Below are positions 46,412 through 56,376 of a DNA stretch of 64,000 nt, piece by piece. Origin of the DNA: Methanobrevibacter millerae (GTDB lineage Archaea; Methanobacteriota; Methanobacteria; Methanobacteriales; Methanobacteriaceae); the NCBI RefSeq assembly GCF_001477655.1, contig NZ_CP011266.1, positions 2,340,001 to 2,404,000 of the forward strand, read 5' to 3'. Made by a program: the position numbers and the translations under genes. Under the pieces are notes generated by a model. That model did not search any database and was not told the origin of the DNA. It worked only from the letters and a program-made list of their open reading frames with translations. Within the stretch, counting starts at the first letter, position 1; each line of letters opens with the position of its first letter.

Positions 46412-47281
46412 ATGAAACTTGAAAGCAAAGGACTGATTAGCTTAGAGATAAATGGTGAAATTTATGGTTATAAATTATATCAAAGTTTGGAGTCGTTAAA
46501 CAGAACCCATTCACAGCGAAAATCTGCCAAGGAACTAAATATTTCACATACTGTTTTCAATAGAAGAATACTTAAAGCTGAATCAAAATTAGGAATTAAG
46601 TTAACTCAAAAGAAAGGCAATGGCAGTATCCTCACAAATGACGGATTGAGACTTTTGGAGGAATACCGCAAATACTTAATTCAAATTGCTGAACCGAACA
46701 ACATCAATATTGCCGGAGGACACATCAGTTCAAGCCTTTTAGAAAGTATCGACTTGCCGTTCAACATTAACGTTTATAGCAGCAGTGACGAAGACGCATT
46801 CAAATTGGCAAAAAGAGGAGTGGTAGATTTATTGACATTGGATGACCCTTTAATTGCTTATGAACGTGACATAAACTTTATTCCAATAGCCTATGACTAT
46901 CTTGTCCTGATTTCAAGTCCCGGTTCAAAAAAAATCACCAGCATCAAAGACCTTGACAATTTGGATTTTGTCAAAGTGGAAGGTTCTGCTCAAAGGCTTG
47001 CATGGAACAGTCTTGAACATTATGATTTGAATTACAATATCAAATATAGAGTTAATTCACAGTTTGATGCATTCAAATTAGTAAAGAATTCCAAAAACTT
47101 ACATAGTTTCCTGAATGCAAGTTATTTTAATGGAAATGAAATATTAAAGTTTGATACTAGACATGTTATCAGTTTAGTTAAAGTTAACGATGATGACCCG
47201 AAAACTGATGATTTAATTAATTATTTATTGACTAAAGCTCAAAAAGATATCGAAAATCAGGGTTTTATACCCATGGATTAA
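46412..47281 (+). CDS. ModE/LysR-like regulator with periplasmic-binding-type domain
   Basis: A 289-residue protein. Residues 25-90 are a ModE/LysR winged helix (SQRKSAKELNISHTVFNRR, then KLGIKLTQ and TNDGLRLLEEY). Residues 95-289 resemble a type 2 periplasmic-binding fold (NINVYSSSDEDAFKLAKRG, VDLLTLDDPL and VLISSPGSKKITSIKDL). The N-terminal half is close in layout to molybdate regulators, and proteins with this build control tungstate and molybdate genes in other prokaryotes. The ligand cannot be read. It is 650 nt past fdhD, divergent from hxlB, in a neighbourhood rich in Mo/W enzymes. Confidence 0.75.
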   Translation: MKLESKGLISLEINGEIYGYKLYQSLESLNRTHSQRKSAKELNISHTVFNRRILKAESKLGIKLTQKKGNGSILTNDGLRLLEEYRKYLIQIAEPNNINIAGGHISSSLLESIDLPFNINVYSSSDEDAFKLAKRGVVDLLTLDDPLIAYERDINFIPIAYDYLVLISSPGSKKITSIKDLDNLDFVKVEGSAQRLAWNSLEHYDLNYNIKYRVNSQFDAFKLVKNSKNLHSFLNASYFNGNEILKFDTRHVISLVKVNDDDPKTDDLINYLLTKAQKDIENQGFIPMD

Positions 47282-47433
47282 TACTTCTCACACGCTCTCA
47301 CCAACATTATTTATACTCCAAAAACATAATGTATATTACACCTCATTTCTTAAATTGTAAATTTCATAAACTTGTGAAATTTTATAAAATATATAAATAA
47401 TACTTAAAATAAAAATTACAAAAGGCGATAATT

Positions 47434-48348
47434 ATGGTTAAAAACACAGATTTACTTGCAATTGGTCATGCGGCTCACGATTATATCATTAGAGTTCCTT
47501 CATTTCCAAAAGCCAACTTTTCATCCCCAATAACTGACATGAAAACTTTTAACGGTGGAGCAGCAGCAAATGTTGCTTGTGTTGGAGCTAATCTTGGATT
47601 GAACACTGCTTTAGTTTCAGCTGTTGGTGGGGATTTCAAGAAAACTGAATACTTCGAACATATGGAAAACTTAGGAATTGATACGGAATCATTGATAATA
47701 GTTCCTGGTGAAAAAACACCAACAGCATTTGTATTAACTGATGACAACTCTGATCAGATTAGTTATTTCTATTGGGGTGCTGCAAAGGAATTTGCTGAAA
47801 GCAAAGCACCAGCAAATGTTATTAAAAGTACTGAAGCTGTGCATTTAGCAACAGGTGACCCTGAATTCAATTGGAAATGTTCAGAAGAAGCTAAAAATGA
47901 AGATTTGCTTGTTTCATTTGACCCTGGTCAAGACCTTGGAATGTACGATACCAAAAAATTAAAAGATGTTATTGAAAACACAACAATACTTTTTGGAAAT
48001 CATCATGAAATTGAAAGAATTTTAGATGCATTAGAAACTGATTTGACTGGTTTGAGAGAATTAGGTCCTAAAATAATTGTTAAAACATGTGGAGCTAACG
48101 GAAGTGAAATTTATTCCAGCGAAGACAAAGTAATAATTGATGCTATTGATGTTGATGTCGTCGACCCTACAGGTGCCGGAGACTCATATAGAGCAGGATT
48201 TTTATCAAGATTCCTGAATGGGGAATCATTAGAGGAATCTGCTAAATTCGCATCAGCAGTTTCATCATTTATCATCGAACATCAAGGATGTCAAACCAAC
48301 ATGCCTAGTTTTGATGATGCATTTGAAAGAATGAATGAGTTTTACTAA
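47434..48348 (+). CDS. PfkB-family carbohydrate/nucleoside kinase
   Basis: A 304-residue ribokinase-fold enzyme. FNGGAAANVACVGANLGL is the first PfkB signature, and VVDPTGAGDSYRAGFLSRFL the second, with the catalytic Asp in GAGDSYRAG. It phosphorylates a sugar or nucleoside with ATP; archaeal relatives act on adenosine/guanosine or on fructose, and this cannot be settled here. Its ATG follows AAAGGCGATAATT. A terminator hairpin overlaps its stop. Confidence 0.85.
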   Translation: MVKNTDLLAIGHAAHDYIIRVPSFPKANFSSPITDMKTFNGGAAANVACVGANLGLNTALVSAVGGDFKKTEYFEHMENLGIDTESLIIVPGEKTPTAFVLTDDNSDQISYFYWGAAKEFAESKAPANVIKSTEAVHLATGDPEFNWKCSEEAKNEDLLVSFDPGQDLGMYDTKKLKDVIENTTILFGNHHEIERILDALETDLTGLRELGPKIIVKTCGANGSEIYSSEDKVIIDAIDVDVVDPTGAGDSYRAGFLSRFLNGESLEESAKFASAVSSFIIEHQGCQTNMPSFDDAFERMNEFY

Positions 48349-48355
48349 AACTCAT
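48335..48355 (+). terminator. Terminator of the PfkB gene
   Basis: Perfect arms ATGAGTTTT/AAAACTCAT with a 3-nt loop, then CATCCACTTTTTTTG. Confidence 0.65.
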
Positions 48356-48376
48356 CATCCACTTTTTTTGATAATT

Positions 48377-49246
48377 ATGCACTATCGCCAAGTTAAGAGT
48401 ATACTATCACCGAAAAATGGAATGAATCTTTATCGTGGCTGCTCTCACGGCTGCATTTATTGTGATTCAAGAAGTTCTGTTTATCAGATGAATCATGAAT
48501 TTGAAGATATTGAAGTTAAGGAAAATGCTTTAGATTTGCTCAAAAAATCACTTAAAAACAAACGTCAAAAGGTTATGATTGGAACAGGTTCCATGGCAGA
48601 TCCATACATGCCCATTGAAAAAGGACTTGAATACACCAGAAGCGCTTTAAAACTAATTTACAAATATGGCCATGGATTTACATGCATTACAAAATCAGAT
48701 TTGATTTTAAGAGATATTGATTTGCTTAAAAAAATCAATGAAAATACTAAAGCAGTAGTTCAGATGACCCTGACAACATCCGATGAAGAGTTATGCAGAA
48801 TTCTGGAGCCTAATGTCTGCACAACAAAAAGACGTGCGGAAGTCTTAAAAAGATTGAATGAAAACAATATCCCGACTGTCGTCTGGCTATGTCCCATTTT
48901 ACCTTTCATTAATGATAATGAAAAAAACATTAATCAAATATTAGATTATTGTATTGAAAGCGATGTTAAGGGAATAATATGTTTTGAAATGGGCATGACC
49001 TTACGTGATGGAAACAGACAATATTTCTATAAAAAACTGGATGAAGATTTTCCGGGAGTGAAAGAAAAATATATTACTCATTTTAAAAGCAATTATCATA
49101 TTCCCAGTCCAAATAATGCTAAATTAATGAAGATTTTTAATAAAAGAACTTCAGATGCTGGAATCATGAATAATGCAAGTGAAATTTTTAATTATCTATA
49201 TGAATTTCCAGACAAAAATACGACAAAACAGTCAGTATTATTTTAA
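48377..49246 (+). CDS. Radical SAM protein of the SPL/photolyase-repair type
   Basis: A 289-residue radical SAM protein. GMNLYRGCSHGCIYCDSRS has the CxxxCxxC cluster. VMIGTGSMADPYMPIE and the KSDLILRDIDLL region match the Rv2578c/SplB-like group. The function is unknown; it may not be a photoproduct lyase. The ORF opens at 48335 inside the previous gene's terminator hairpin; I choose the ATG at 48377, which gives the usual N-terminus MHYRQVKSILSPKNG. Confidence 0.82.
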   Translation: MHYRQVKSILSPKNGMNLYRGCSHGCIYCDSRSSVYQMNHEFEDIEVKENALDLLKKSLKNKRQKVMIGTGSMADPYMPIEKGLEYTRSALKLIYKYGHGFTCITKSDLILRDIDLLKKINENTKAVVQMTLTTSDEELCRILEPNVCTTKRRAEVLKRLNENNIPTVVWLCPILPFINDNEKNINQILDYCIESDVKGIICFEMGMTLRDGNRQYFYKKLDEDFPGVKEKYITHFKSNYHIPSPNNAKLMKIFNKRTSDAGIMNNASEIFNYLYEFPDKNTTKQSVLF

Positions 49247-49387
49247 AACCTACTTTAAAATTATCAATTTATATGTATTTTGAATCAATCAATTTAAATA
49301 TTATTAACACAAAAGAATTAATATCAAACAAAAATGATTATTGAATCAAATTATATTGAGTTAATTAAAAAATAATTGAGTGGTAGT

Positions 49388-50686
49388 ATGACACAAATAA
49401 GTGATGCAAAAAAAGGTATTTTAACTGATGAAATGAAACATGTTGCAAAAATAGAAAATGTTTCAGAAGATTTTATCTTAAAATCAGTAGCTGAAGGAAC
49501 TATTGTTATCCCAAGTAACGTTAACAGAGACATTGAAGCAGCAGGTATTGGTGCAGGACTTAGAACAAAAGTTAATGCAACAGTTGGAACTTCAACAGAT
49601 ATCGTGAACTTTGATGAAGAAGTTGAAAAAGCACAAATTGCAATCGACAACGGTGCAGACTGTTTAATGGAATTAAGTATTGGTGGAGACTTAGATGTAA
49701 TAAGAAGAAGAGTGCTTGACATGTCCCCACTTCCAGTAGGATCAGTACCAGTATACCAGGCTGCAATCGAAACCATTAGAGAAGAAGGTTCCGTTGTATA
49801 CATGGACGAAGACAAATTATTTAAAACTATTGAAAAACAAGCAAAAGACGGAATTGACTTCATGGCAGTCCACAGTAGTATCAACATTGAAACCTTAACA
49901 AGACTCAAAAGACAAGGCCGTGTAACCGGACTCGTTTCCAGAGGAGGATCATTCATGTCCGGATGGATTGTTGAAAATGAACAGGAAAATCCATTATACG
50001 AGAACTTCGATTATGTTTTAGAAATTGCAAAAGAACATGATGTTGTTCTTTCACTTGCAAACGGTATGAGAGCAGGATCAATTGCTGATTCAACAGACAG
50101 AGCACAAATACAAGAATTAATCATTTTAGGAGAATTAATCGACAGATCACGTGAAGCTGGAGTACAATGTATGATTGAAGGACCAGGACACATCCCAATC
50201 AATGAAATTCCAACAAACGTAATGATTCAAAAGAAAATGTGTTCAAACGCACCTTTCTACATGTTAGGACCTATTGTGTGTGATGTAGCACCAGGTTACG
50301 ACCACATCGTATCCTCAATCGGAGCAGCATCATCTGCAAAAGCTGGAGCAGATTTCATATGTTATGTAACTCCTGCAGAACACTTGGCTTTACCTTCTCC
50401 GGAAGACGTGAAAGAAGGAGTTATAGCTACAAAAATTGGAGCTTACGCTGGAGACTTAGCTTCAGGACAAATTGATGGTTCACAAGATTTAGCAATGGCC
50501 GAAGCAAGAAAAAGATTAGATTGGGAAGCACAATATGAATGCGCAATGTTCCCAGCAGCTGCACGTGCAAAAAGAGATGAAAGACCTCCTGAAGAAGAAG
50601 ACACATGTACCATGTGTGGAAATTACTGTGCAGTAAAAATCGTTAACGAATGGTTAGATCAATCTGACTCTGACTTAATCAAATAG
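49388..50686 (+). CDS. thiC: Phosphomethylpyrimidine synthase ThiC
   Basis: A 432-residue radical SAM enzyme that turns aminoimidazole ribotide into the thiamine pyrimidine. [33 protein letters not shown]-like [10 protein letters not shown] and [14 protein letters not shown] are ThiC signatures. The C-terminal cluster site is CTMCGNYC, with three rather than the four residues of the E. coli enzyme between the last two cysteines. ATG at 49388 follows GAGTGGT; the frame opens at TTG 49376. No TPP riboswitch is seen upstream. A strong terminator follows. Confidence 0.95.
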   Translation: MTQISDAKKGILTDEMKHVAKIENVSEDFILKSVAEGTIVIPSNVNRDIEAAGIGAGLRTKVNATVGTSTDIVNFDEEVEKAQIAIDNGADCLMELSIGGDLDVIRRRVLDMSPLPVGSVPVYQAAIETIREEGSVVYMDEDKLFKTIEKQAKDGIDFMAVHSSINIETLTRLKRQGRVTGLVSRGGSFMSGWIVENEQENPLYENFDYVLEIAKEHDVVLSLANGMRAGSIADSTDRAQIQELIILGELIDRSREAGVQCMIEGPGHIPINEIPTNVMIQKKMCSNAPFYMLGPIVCDVAPGYDHIVSSIGAASSAKAGADFICYVTPAEHLALPSPEDVKEGVIATKIGAYAGDLASGQIDGSQDLAMAEARKRLDWEAQYECAMFPAAARAKRDERPPEEEDTCTMCGNYCAVKIVNEWLDQSDSDLIK

Positions 50687-50702
50687 ATTTATCAATCTAT
50701 TT
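50681..50702 (+). terminator. Terminator of thiC
   Basis: Perfect 9-bp arms AAATAGATT/AATCTATTT with a 4-nt loop over the stop, followed by TTTTCTTTTTATTTTT. Confidence 0.75.
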
Positions 50703-50772
50703 TTTCTTTTTATTTTTATATATTTTAAATTATATATCACCATATGAGAACTTATTTTTGCAAGGTGATATG

Positions 50773-51951
50773 ATGGGCGAAAGTGAAGAAGTATTGCTTG
50801 AAAAAATCAGAACTCTTGAAGATGAAAATAAAATTCTGAAAGAGGAAAATACTGAAAGCACTAAAAAATTAAGAAACCTAGAAACAAAAGAATTAAAGCA
50901 GAATGTCAGCAATCGTCAACTGGAAGGAAAAATTAAAGAATTGAAAGGAGAAATCAAATCCTTTAAAAAAACACCATTGATTCTTGCTACAATAACCGAA
51001 GTCTTTGATGACAATAGAGTAGGAATCAGAGGCCATGTCGGCCATGACTTTGTTGTGACATATCCAGGCTCAATTGATAAAGACAAAGTCATTGCCGGAG
51101 CAAGAGTTTCCCTAAATCAGGATAGTTTAGCAGTTGTTGAAGTATTGCCTTCCAAAAAAGAAGCGGACATAATGGCAATGGAAATTGAAGAAAAACCTGA
51201 CATTAACTATAATGATATTGGAGGGCTTGAAAATGCGATTGTTGAAATAAAGGAAACCGTAGAACTTCCAATAAAAAAACCTGAACTTTTTGAAGAAATC
51301 GGAATCGACCCACCAAAAGGAATACTTTTATACGGCCCTCCGGGAACCGGTAAAACATTACTTGCAAAGGCAGTGGCAAACCAGACAAATGCAACATTCA
51401 TAAAACTTGTGGCATCAGAATTTGTCAATAAATTCCTTGGAGAAGGAGCAAGATACGTCAGACAGGTATTTGAACTTGCAAAGGAAAAATCACCAGCAAT
51501 CATATTCATTGATGAAATTGATGCAATAGGAACAAAAAGAACCCATGGAACACAGGGTGCTGACAGAGAAGTTCAAAGAACATTAATGCAATTGCTTTCA
51601 GAACTGGATGGATTCGAATCCCGAGGAAATGTTGGAATAATAGCTGCAACAAACAGACCGGACATACTGGATGATGCATTGATAAGACCCGGAAGGTTTG
51701 ACAGGACTATTGAAGTCCCGCTTCCAAACAAAAATGGAAGAATAAACATTCTTAAAATTCATACAGAAAAAATGAAAATCGATGAAAACATAGATTTTGA
51801 GTCAATAAGTGAGTTAACGGAAGGTTTTTCAGGAGCAGATTTGAAAGCAGCATGTACAGAAGCCGGAATGTTTGCAATAAGAAATGAACGTAAAAAAGTT
51901 ATCTCAAAGGATTTCATGGATGCTATTGATAAAATTATAAATCAAATTTAA
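50773..51951 (+). CDS. pan: Proteasome-activating nucleotidase PAN
   Basis: A 392-residue AAA+ ATPase that unfolds proteins for the 20S proteasome. Residues 1-60 are a coiled coil, then comes an OB domain ([21 protein letters not shown]). The AAA module has [14 protein letters not shown] (Walker A), [10 protein letters not shown] (Walker B), the second region of homology ([18 protein letters not shown]) and [11 protein letters not shown]. The pore loop is FVNKFLGEG. The C-terminus ends [10 protein letters not shown], without the hydrophobic-Tyr-X tail that opens the proteasome gate. ATG at 50773 fits AGGTGAT best, 50770 is possible. Confidence 0.94.
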   Translation: MGESEEVLLEKIRTLEDENKILKEENTESTKKLRNLETKELKQNVSNRQLEGKIKELKGEIKSFKKTPLILATITEVFDDNRVGIRGHVGHDFVVTYPGSIDKDKVIAGARVSLNQDSLAVVEVLPSKKEADIMAMEIEEKPDINYNDIGGLENAIVEIKETVELPIKKPELFEEIGIDPPKGILLYGPPGTGKTLLAKAVANQTNATFIKLVASEFVNKFLGEGARYVRQVFELAKEKSPAIIFIDEIDAIGTKRTHGTQGADREVQRTLMQLLSELDGFESRGNVGIIAATNRPDILDDALIRPGRFDRTIEVPLPNKNGRINILKIHTEKMKIDENIDFESISELTEGFSGADLKAACTEAGMFAIRNERKKVISKDFMDAIDKIINQI

Positions 51952-52037
51952 CTAATATTATTTATATAATAAAAACAAAAATTATGATAGTATAACTTAT
52001 TTTATGATAATTTTTTTATTGAATAACGGTGAATTAG

Positions 52038-53621
52038 ATGACACATTGGATTGAAAATATAGCTAATGAATTAAGTAAAAGGGATGTTGAAGAACATGTT
52101 ATAGCTAGTGGAACTTCAATATCCGGTTCAATACACATTGGAAACTCTTGTGACATATTTATAGCAAATGCAATAGGCAAGAAATTAAGAGAAAAAGGTA
52201 AAAAAGCAAAAACCATATGGATTGCAGATGACCACGACCCTTTAAGAAAAGTACCCTATCCACTTCCTGAAGATTATGACAAATACCTGGGAATGCCATA
52301 CTCAACAATTCCATGTCCTGACGGATGCTGTGACAACTTCGTAGAACACTTTGAAAAACCATTATTAAATGTTATTGAAGATTACGGTATAGAAATGGAA
52401 ACTAAATCAGGATTTGAAATGTACAAAAGTGGAGTTTACAATGATTACATAAGAACCGCATTCGAAAATGTTGAAAGAATTAAAGAAATCTTCAACGAAT
52501 ACAGAAGAGAACCTTTAGGAGATGACTGGTTACCATACAACCCAATCTGTGATGAATGTGGTCGTGTCAATACAACTTATGCTTATGATTATGATGGAGA
52601 TACCGTTAAATACAGATGTGACTGTGGCCATGAAGGTGAAATGGACATCAAATCTGGAAACGGTAAATTAACCTGGAGAGTTGAATGGGCGGCAAGATGG
52701 AAAATATTCGGAACCACCTGCGAACCATTCGGTAAAGACCATGCTGCAAGCGGTGGATCATACGATGTAAGTAGCGTCATTTCAGAAGAAATCTTTAACT
52801 ACCCTGCACCTTATCCAGTTCCATATGAATGGATTACTCTTGATGGTGAAGCAATGAGTAAATCCCATGGAGTATTCTTTGCACCTGAAGAATGGTTGAA
52901 AATTGGTCCTGCTGAAAGTCTTAACTACTACCTATTCAGATCAAAACCAATGAAAGCTAAAGACTTCTCACCAAAAATGCCATTTTTAGATTTCATTGAT
53001 CAATTTGATAAAGTTGAAAAGGTTTTCTATGATGAAGAAGAAGCTCCATCTGAAAAAGAGGATAAGAAATTCAGAGAAATTTATGAAATCGCTCAAATCA
53101 ATGTTGGTGAGCCACTTCCATTCAGACCACCATTCAGATTCCTAGTAAATGCATATCAAATTGCAGGCGATGATTTGGAAAAGATATTTGGAATCCTAAA
53201 AAGAAATTCACAGTTATCCAAAAGCTTTGAAGATAAGGAATTTAGTGATTTAACCGAAACTGAATTGGCACAATACAGACAACGTGTCGATAATGTAAAA
53301 TACTGGTTAGATACCTATGCACCAAAATTCGTTAAATTCCAGGTTCAGGAAAAAAGCGTTCCTAAATTACCATTGACTGAAGAACAAGATCAGTTCTTAG
53401 CAGATTTGGCAACATTAATTGAAACAAGAGAATTCAGTGATGCAGCTGAATTGCATGATGCAATGTATGAAATATTAGAAATACAAGAGTTAAAACCACA
53501 AAAAGGTTTCCAAGCAATATATAAAATGATTCTTGGTCAAAAACAAGGCCCTAGGGCAGCATCATTCTTGTTATCCCTAGACAAAGATTTTGTTGTTAAA
53601 AGATTACGTAAAGAAGCTTAA
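52038..53621 (+). CDS. lysS: Lysyl-tRNA synthetase, class I
   Basis: A 527-residue class I LysRS, the archaeal form unrelated to the class II enzyme. SGSIHIGNS is the HIGH motif and [10 protein letters not shown] the KMSKS motif. Zinc-type cysteines are in CPDGCC and CDECG...CDCGH. The C-terminal half is the helical anticodon domain. It charges tRNA-Lys. An inverted repeat and the tyrosine recombinase gene follow. Confidence 0.95.
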   Translation: MTHWIENIANELSKRDVEEHVIASGTSISGSIHIGNSCDIFIANAIGKKLREKGKKAKTIWIADDHDPLRKVPYPLPEDYDKYLGMPYSTIPCPDGCCDNFVEHFEKPLLNVIEDYGIEMETKSGFEMYKSGVYNDYIRTAFENVERIKEIFNEYRREPLGDDWLPYNPICDECGRVNTTYAYDYDGDTVKYRCDCGHEGEMDIKSGNGKLTWRVEWAARWKIFGTTCEPFGKDHAASGGSYDVSSVISEEIFNYPAPYPVPYEWITLDGEAMSKSHGVFFAPEEWLKIGPAESLNYYLFRSKPMKAKDFSPKMPFLDFIDQFDKVEKVFYDEEEAPSEKEDKKFREIYEIAQINVGEPLPFRPPFRFLVNAYQIAGDDLEKIFGILKRNSQLSKSFEDKEFSDLTETELAQYRQRVDNVKYWLDTYAPKFVKFQVQEKSVPKLPLTEEQDQFLADLATLIETREFSDAAELHDAMYEILEIQELKPQKGFQAIYKMILGQKQGPRAASFLLSLDKDFVVKRLRKEA

Positions 53622-53633
53622 ATCAAGTTTAGC

Positions 53634-53669
53634 ATTGAACCTTACGATATTTATACTATGAGGTTCAAT
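53634..53669. repeat. Inverted repeat between lysS and the recombinase gene
   Basis: ATTGAACCT and AGGTTCAAT, 9-bp perfect arms (10 of 11 if extended to TTA/TGA), separated by 18 bases. It ends 8 bases before the recombinase ATG. It may be a binding site of the recombinase (operator or att half-sites), or a lysS terminator, though no T run follows. Confidence 0.5.
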
Positions 53670-53677
53670 CTATTAAT

Positions 53678-55315
53678 ATGTCAATAGAAGGATATGATGT
53701 AAGAGACTCACCAAAGCTTAAGCGATTTTGTCTAGAGCGAAATTTAGGGGACCATACCGTACGTAAATATTATGTTAATTTAAAAAGATATGTTAATTTT
53801 TGCAATAAAACATTAGAAGAGTTACTCGAGGAAGCAGATGAAGAAGAAGATAGAGTTACTCGCCAAGGAAGAAGGAAAATTCGGGAAAGACTAATAGATT
53901 TTCGGGTTTATCTCAAAGAAAATTATGCTACAAATACTGTTTTAACTAATATGACATGTGTTACAACATTCTACAAACATTTTGACATAACTATTCCTGA
54001 ATTACCTCGAATGGTTTATAACGAATCTCCCAACAGTTCTATCGAATTTAAAGACCTTCCCACTATTGATGACATTAAAACAGCAATTGAAAATTCAAAA
54101 AATCCTAAACACAAAGCACTTTATCTTTTTATGGCATGTAACGGAACTTCACGTAATGAAATATCAAAATTCAAGTACTCACAATTTCTTTCAGCAATAC
54201 AAGAATATTTCCCTGATGTTGAAACACCTCAAGATATTGTTAATGCATTAGATGGAAAATGCGACGAACTAGACATTATTCCCATTTTTAAAATGTATCG
54301 AGAAAAAACAAGATATCATTATTATACAGCAATCAGCCCAGAATGTGTGCAATTTTGCATAAATTACATTAAACAACAAGGATTGGGATTAAAAGAAGAT
54401 ACTCCCTTTTTCCAATTATCCGCAGATGGAGTATCTGGAGCATTTAAATTAATGAACAATAAAATGAAATGGGGAAAAAAAGGTTCTATCGACTTTTTTT
54501 CACCACACAGAATAAGAAAATTCAATGCCAGTGCCATAGAAGATACAGATTTTGCTAACTATATTCAAGGAAGAAAACCAAACAAAATAAGAGAGACATA
54601 CTTTAAAAAAGACATTGAAAATGTCCGTGAAGAATATAAAAAACATATGCACAAATTCAACATTTATGCCCACTATGACGTAATGATTAATAGCGAAGCC
54701 TACAAAAAGATGAAAAAACAAATTGAAGACGAACGAAGAAAACATGAAGATGAAAACAAAAAATTAAGAAAAGAATACGAACACAAAATAAATCAATTAG
54801 AACTTCAAAATTCATTATTATCTGGGCAAATTAATAATATTGAAACACAAATGATTGGTTTAGTAAGAGCAAATGAATATAGGGCATTTATAAAATATGT
54901 TAGAGAAGATGATTTTGCAAAAGAACATGGTTTGATGGATTATGCTATTGATATATATGAATCCAGAATATCAAACGATGAAAATTTTCATCCGAGTATA
55001 GAAGACATGGATATTATTATTAATCAAGCATATAACCGAAAAATAAATGATAATAGGTTAAATGCAAAATTATTAAGTCAGACCAGCCAAGATTATGGGG
55101 AAATTTATAGTTATATTGAATCTAAAGCTAACGAGTATCTCGATAGAAGAGGATTTGAGTTAATCCCAGCATTAAGACAAGTATTAAATAATAGATTAAA
55201 GGAATATGCATTAGAAATTGATGAAAATATGGCAGTTAGAGATAATTGGGAAGATTTAATAGATGATAGGAGAATATCCCGTATTGTTGCAGAAGTTACC
55301 AAATCAATAATGTAG
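53678..55315 (+). CDS. Tyrosine recombinase/integrase with coiled-coil tail
   Basis: A 545-residue protein. Residues 10-110 are a SAM-like core-binding domain (LGDHTVRKYYVNLKRYVNF). Residues of about 125-310 look like a tyrosine-recombinase domain: Arg159 in NGTSRNEISKF, His277 and Arg280 in SPHRIRKF, and Tyr308 in RETYFKKD. The rest has a coiled coil (about 340-395) and a helical tail that I do not recognise. It is intact, unlike several neighbours. It probably integrated the surrounding element. The start is the ATG at 53678; a ribosome site is not obvious. Confidence 0.78.
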   Translation: MSIEGYDVRDSPKLKRFCLERNLGDHTVRKYYVNLKRYVNFCNKTLEELLEEADEEEDRVTRQGRRKIRERLIDFRVYLKENYATNTVLTNMTCVTTFYKHFDITIPELPRMVYNESPNSSIEFKDLPTIDDIKTAIENSKNPKHKALYLFMACNGTSRNEISKFKYSQFLSAIQEYFPDVETPQDIVNALDGKCDELDIIPIFKMYREKTRYHYYTAISPECVQFCINYIKQQGLGLKEDTPFFQLSADGVSGAFKLMNNKMKWGKKGSIDFFSPHRIRKFNASAIEDTDFANYIQGRKPNKIRETYFKKDIENVREEYKKHMHKFNIYAHYDVMINSEAYKKMKKQIEDERRKHEDENKKLRKEYEHKINQLELQNSLLSGQINNIETQMIGLVRANEYRAFIKYVREDDFAKEHGLMDYAIDIYESRISNDENFHPSIEDMDIIINQAYNRKINDNRLNAKLLSQTSQDYGEIYSYIESKANEYLDRRGFELIPALRQVLNNRLKEYALEIDENMAVRDNWEDLIDDRRISRIVAEVTKSIM

Positions 55316-55758
55316 TTTATATTAAATAATGGAGGATAATCTGAAATATAACGTCCATAATTCTCCATTTAATTAGAACCAAAAGCAATATTCATTAACC
55401 ATTCCAATTATATCATTACTTTTCATTACTAACCCAAAAGTTAAGTGAAGATGTTTTTGCTTGGAGTTTTTGAATTCTAAGGAAGTATTAACGATTACTC
55501 CAACGATTTAGGACTTTGACTTGTTATCTTTCAAGAAATATGCTAGATGAAGTGAAAAAATAGTGATTAGAACCATAGCTATTGAATAATTAAAAAGATG
55601 ATTAATTAAACTGATACTTTATTTGTTTCTATTTAATTTTATAAGGTCGTGGTTTTATTTAATTGATTATTAAATTAATTGGTGGAAATACTTTCGCTTT
55701 AAAAAAGAAATAAAAAAGGATTTAAATCAATTCAGAAAAAATCCCTTTTTAAATTATT
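55316..55758. other. Non-coding region after the recombinase gene
   Basis: About 440 bases without a supported gene. AATGGAG and CTCCATT at 55328-55334 and 55363-55369 form a long-loop hairpin just after the recombinase stop. The remainder is AT-rich with many stops in all frames. Confidence 0.5.
55712..55750 (-). terminator. Terminator of the secreted-protein gene
   Basis: GGATTT/AAATCC arms flanked by A and T runs lie directly after the stop at 55759; T-rich on the leftward strand. Confidence 0.6.
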
Positions 55759-56376
55759 TTATACTGTATTGTTTGATAAATCTTCTACTGTATTGTCAGG
55801 AGTAAAATCATTATTCTCTATTGGAGCTACAGTATCATCAATACTTGGGCTGGAATCTCTTAATCCTGTTTCTTCACAATGACATAGTGCTGTTTCTGCT
55901 AACGGATGTGTAATCTCATTTGCAGGTATCCATTTACCACACTCTGCACATGGACAATATTTATCAGGCAATACTTCATCTATTTCCTGGGATACACCGC
56001 ATTCATCTGTTATAAAATGTGTAATAACACTATGTACAGTACCATCAGAATCAAAACCAGGATAAACAGATAAAATATAATCTAAATGGGGTGAACTATC
56101 TGCTCCATATGTATAATGTTCTAACATTCCCATTATTGTATTAGCAACGAAATATTCAGAAACATGTTCTAAACTATCATCAAGATTATCTATGTGATTT
56201 ATTATTGGATTGTTTTCAATAGGTTTAATATCTTTATTAGTATCTCCAATAATACTATTTGAACCTGTATTATCCACATCAGAATTATTAGCAGGGTTAT
56301 AATGTGTCATTACGGAAAATACACCTGAACAAACACAAACAAGCAATATTAAACCAATAATTACTTTTTTAATCAT
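55759..56376 (-). CDS. Secreted or membrane-anchored protein with CxxC motifs, unknown
   Basis: A 205-residue protein. Residues 4-25 form one membrane helix or signal peptide (KKVIIGLILLVCVCSGVFSV). An Asn/Asp-rich linker follows to about residue 65. The central part (LEHVSEYFVANTIMG to TDECGVSQEIDEVLPDKY) is unrecognised, and CPCAECGKWIP and LCHCEETG near residues 140-175 supply five cysteines and may bind metal. The C-terminus is acidic and Asn-rich. ATG at 56376 is preceded by a GATGGTGAT site. No homologous family is recognised. Confidence 0.65.
   Translation of the reverse strand: MIKKVIIGLILLVCVCSGVFSVMTHYNPANNSDVDNTGSNSIIGDTNKDIKPIENNPIINHIDNLDDSLEHVSEYFVANTIMGMLEHYTYGADSSPHLDYILSVYPGFDSDGTVHSVITHFITDECGVSQEIDEVLPDKYCPCAECGKWIPANEITHPLAETALCHCEETGLRDSSPSIDDTVAPIENNDFTPDNTVEDLSNNTV

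Noticed and set aside
48335-48376. ATG at 48335 as start of the radical SAM gene
   Set aside because: The ATG is part of the terminator hairpin and still inside the PfkB gene. The ATG at 48377 gives a normal N-terminus.
49247-49387. TPP riboswitch upstream of thiC
   Set aside because: No CUGAGA or thi-box core is present in the 141-base gap.
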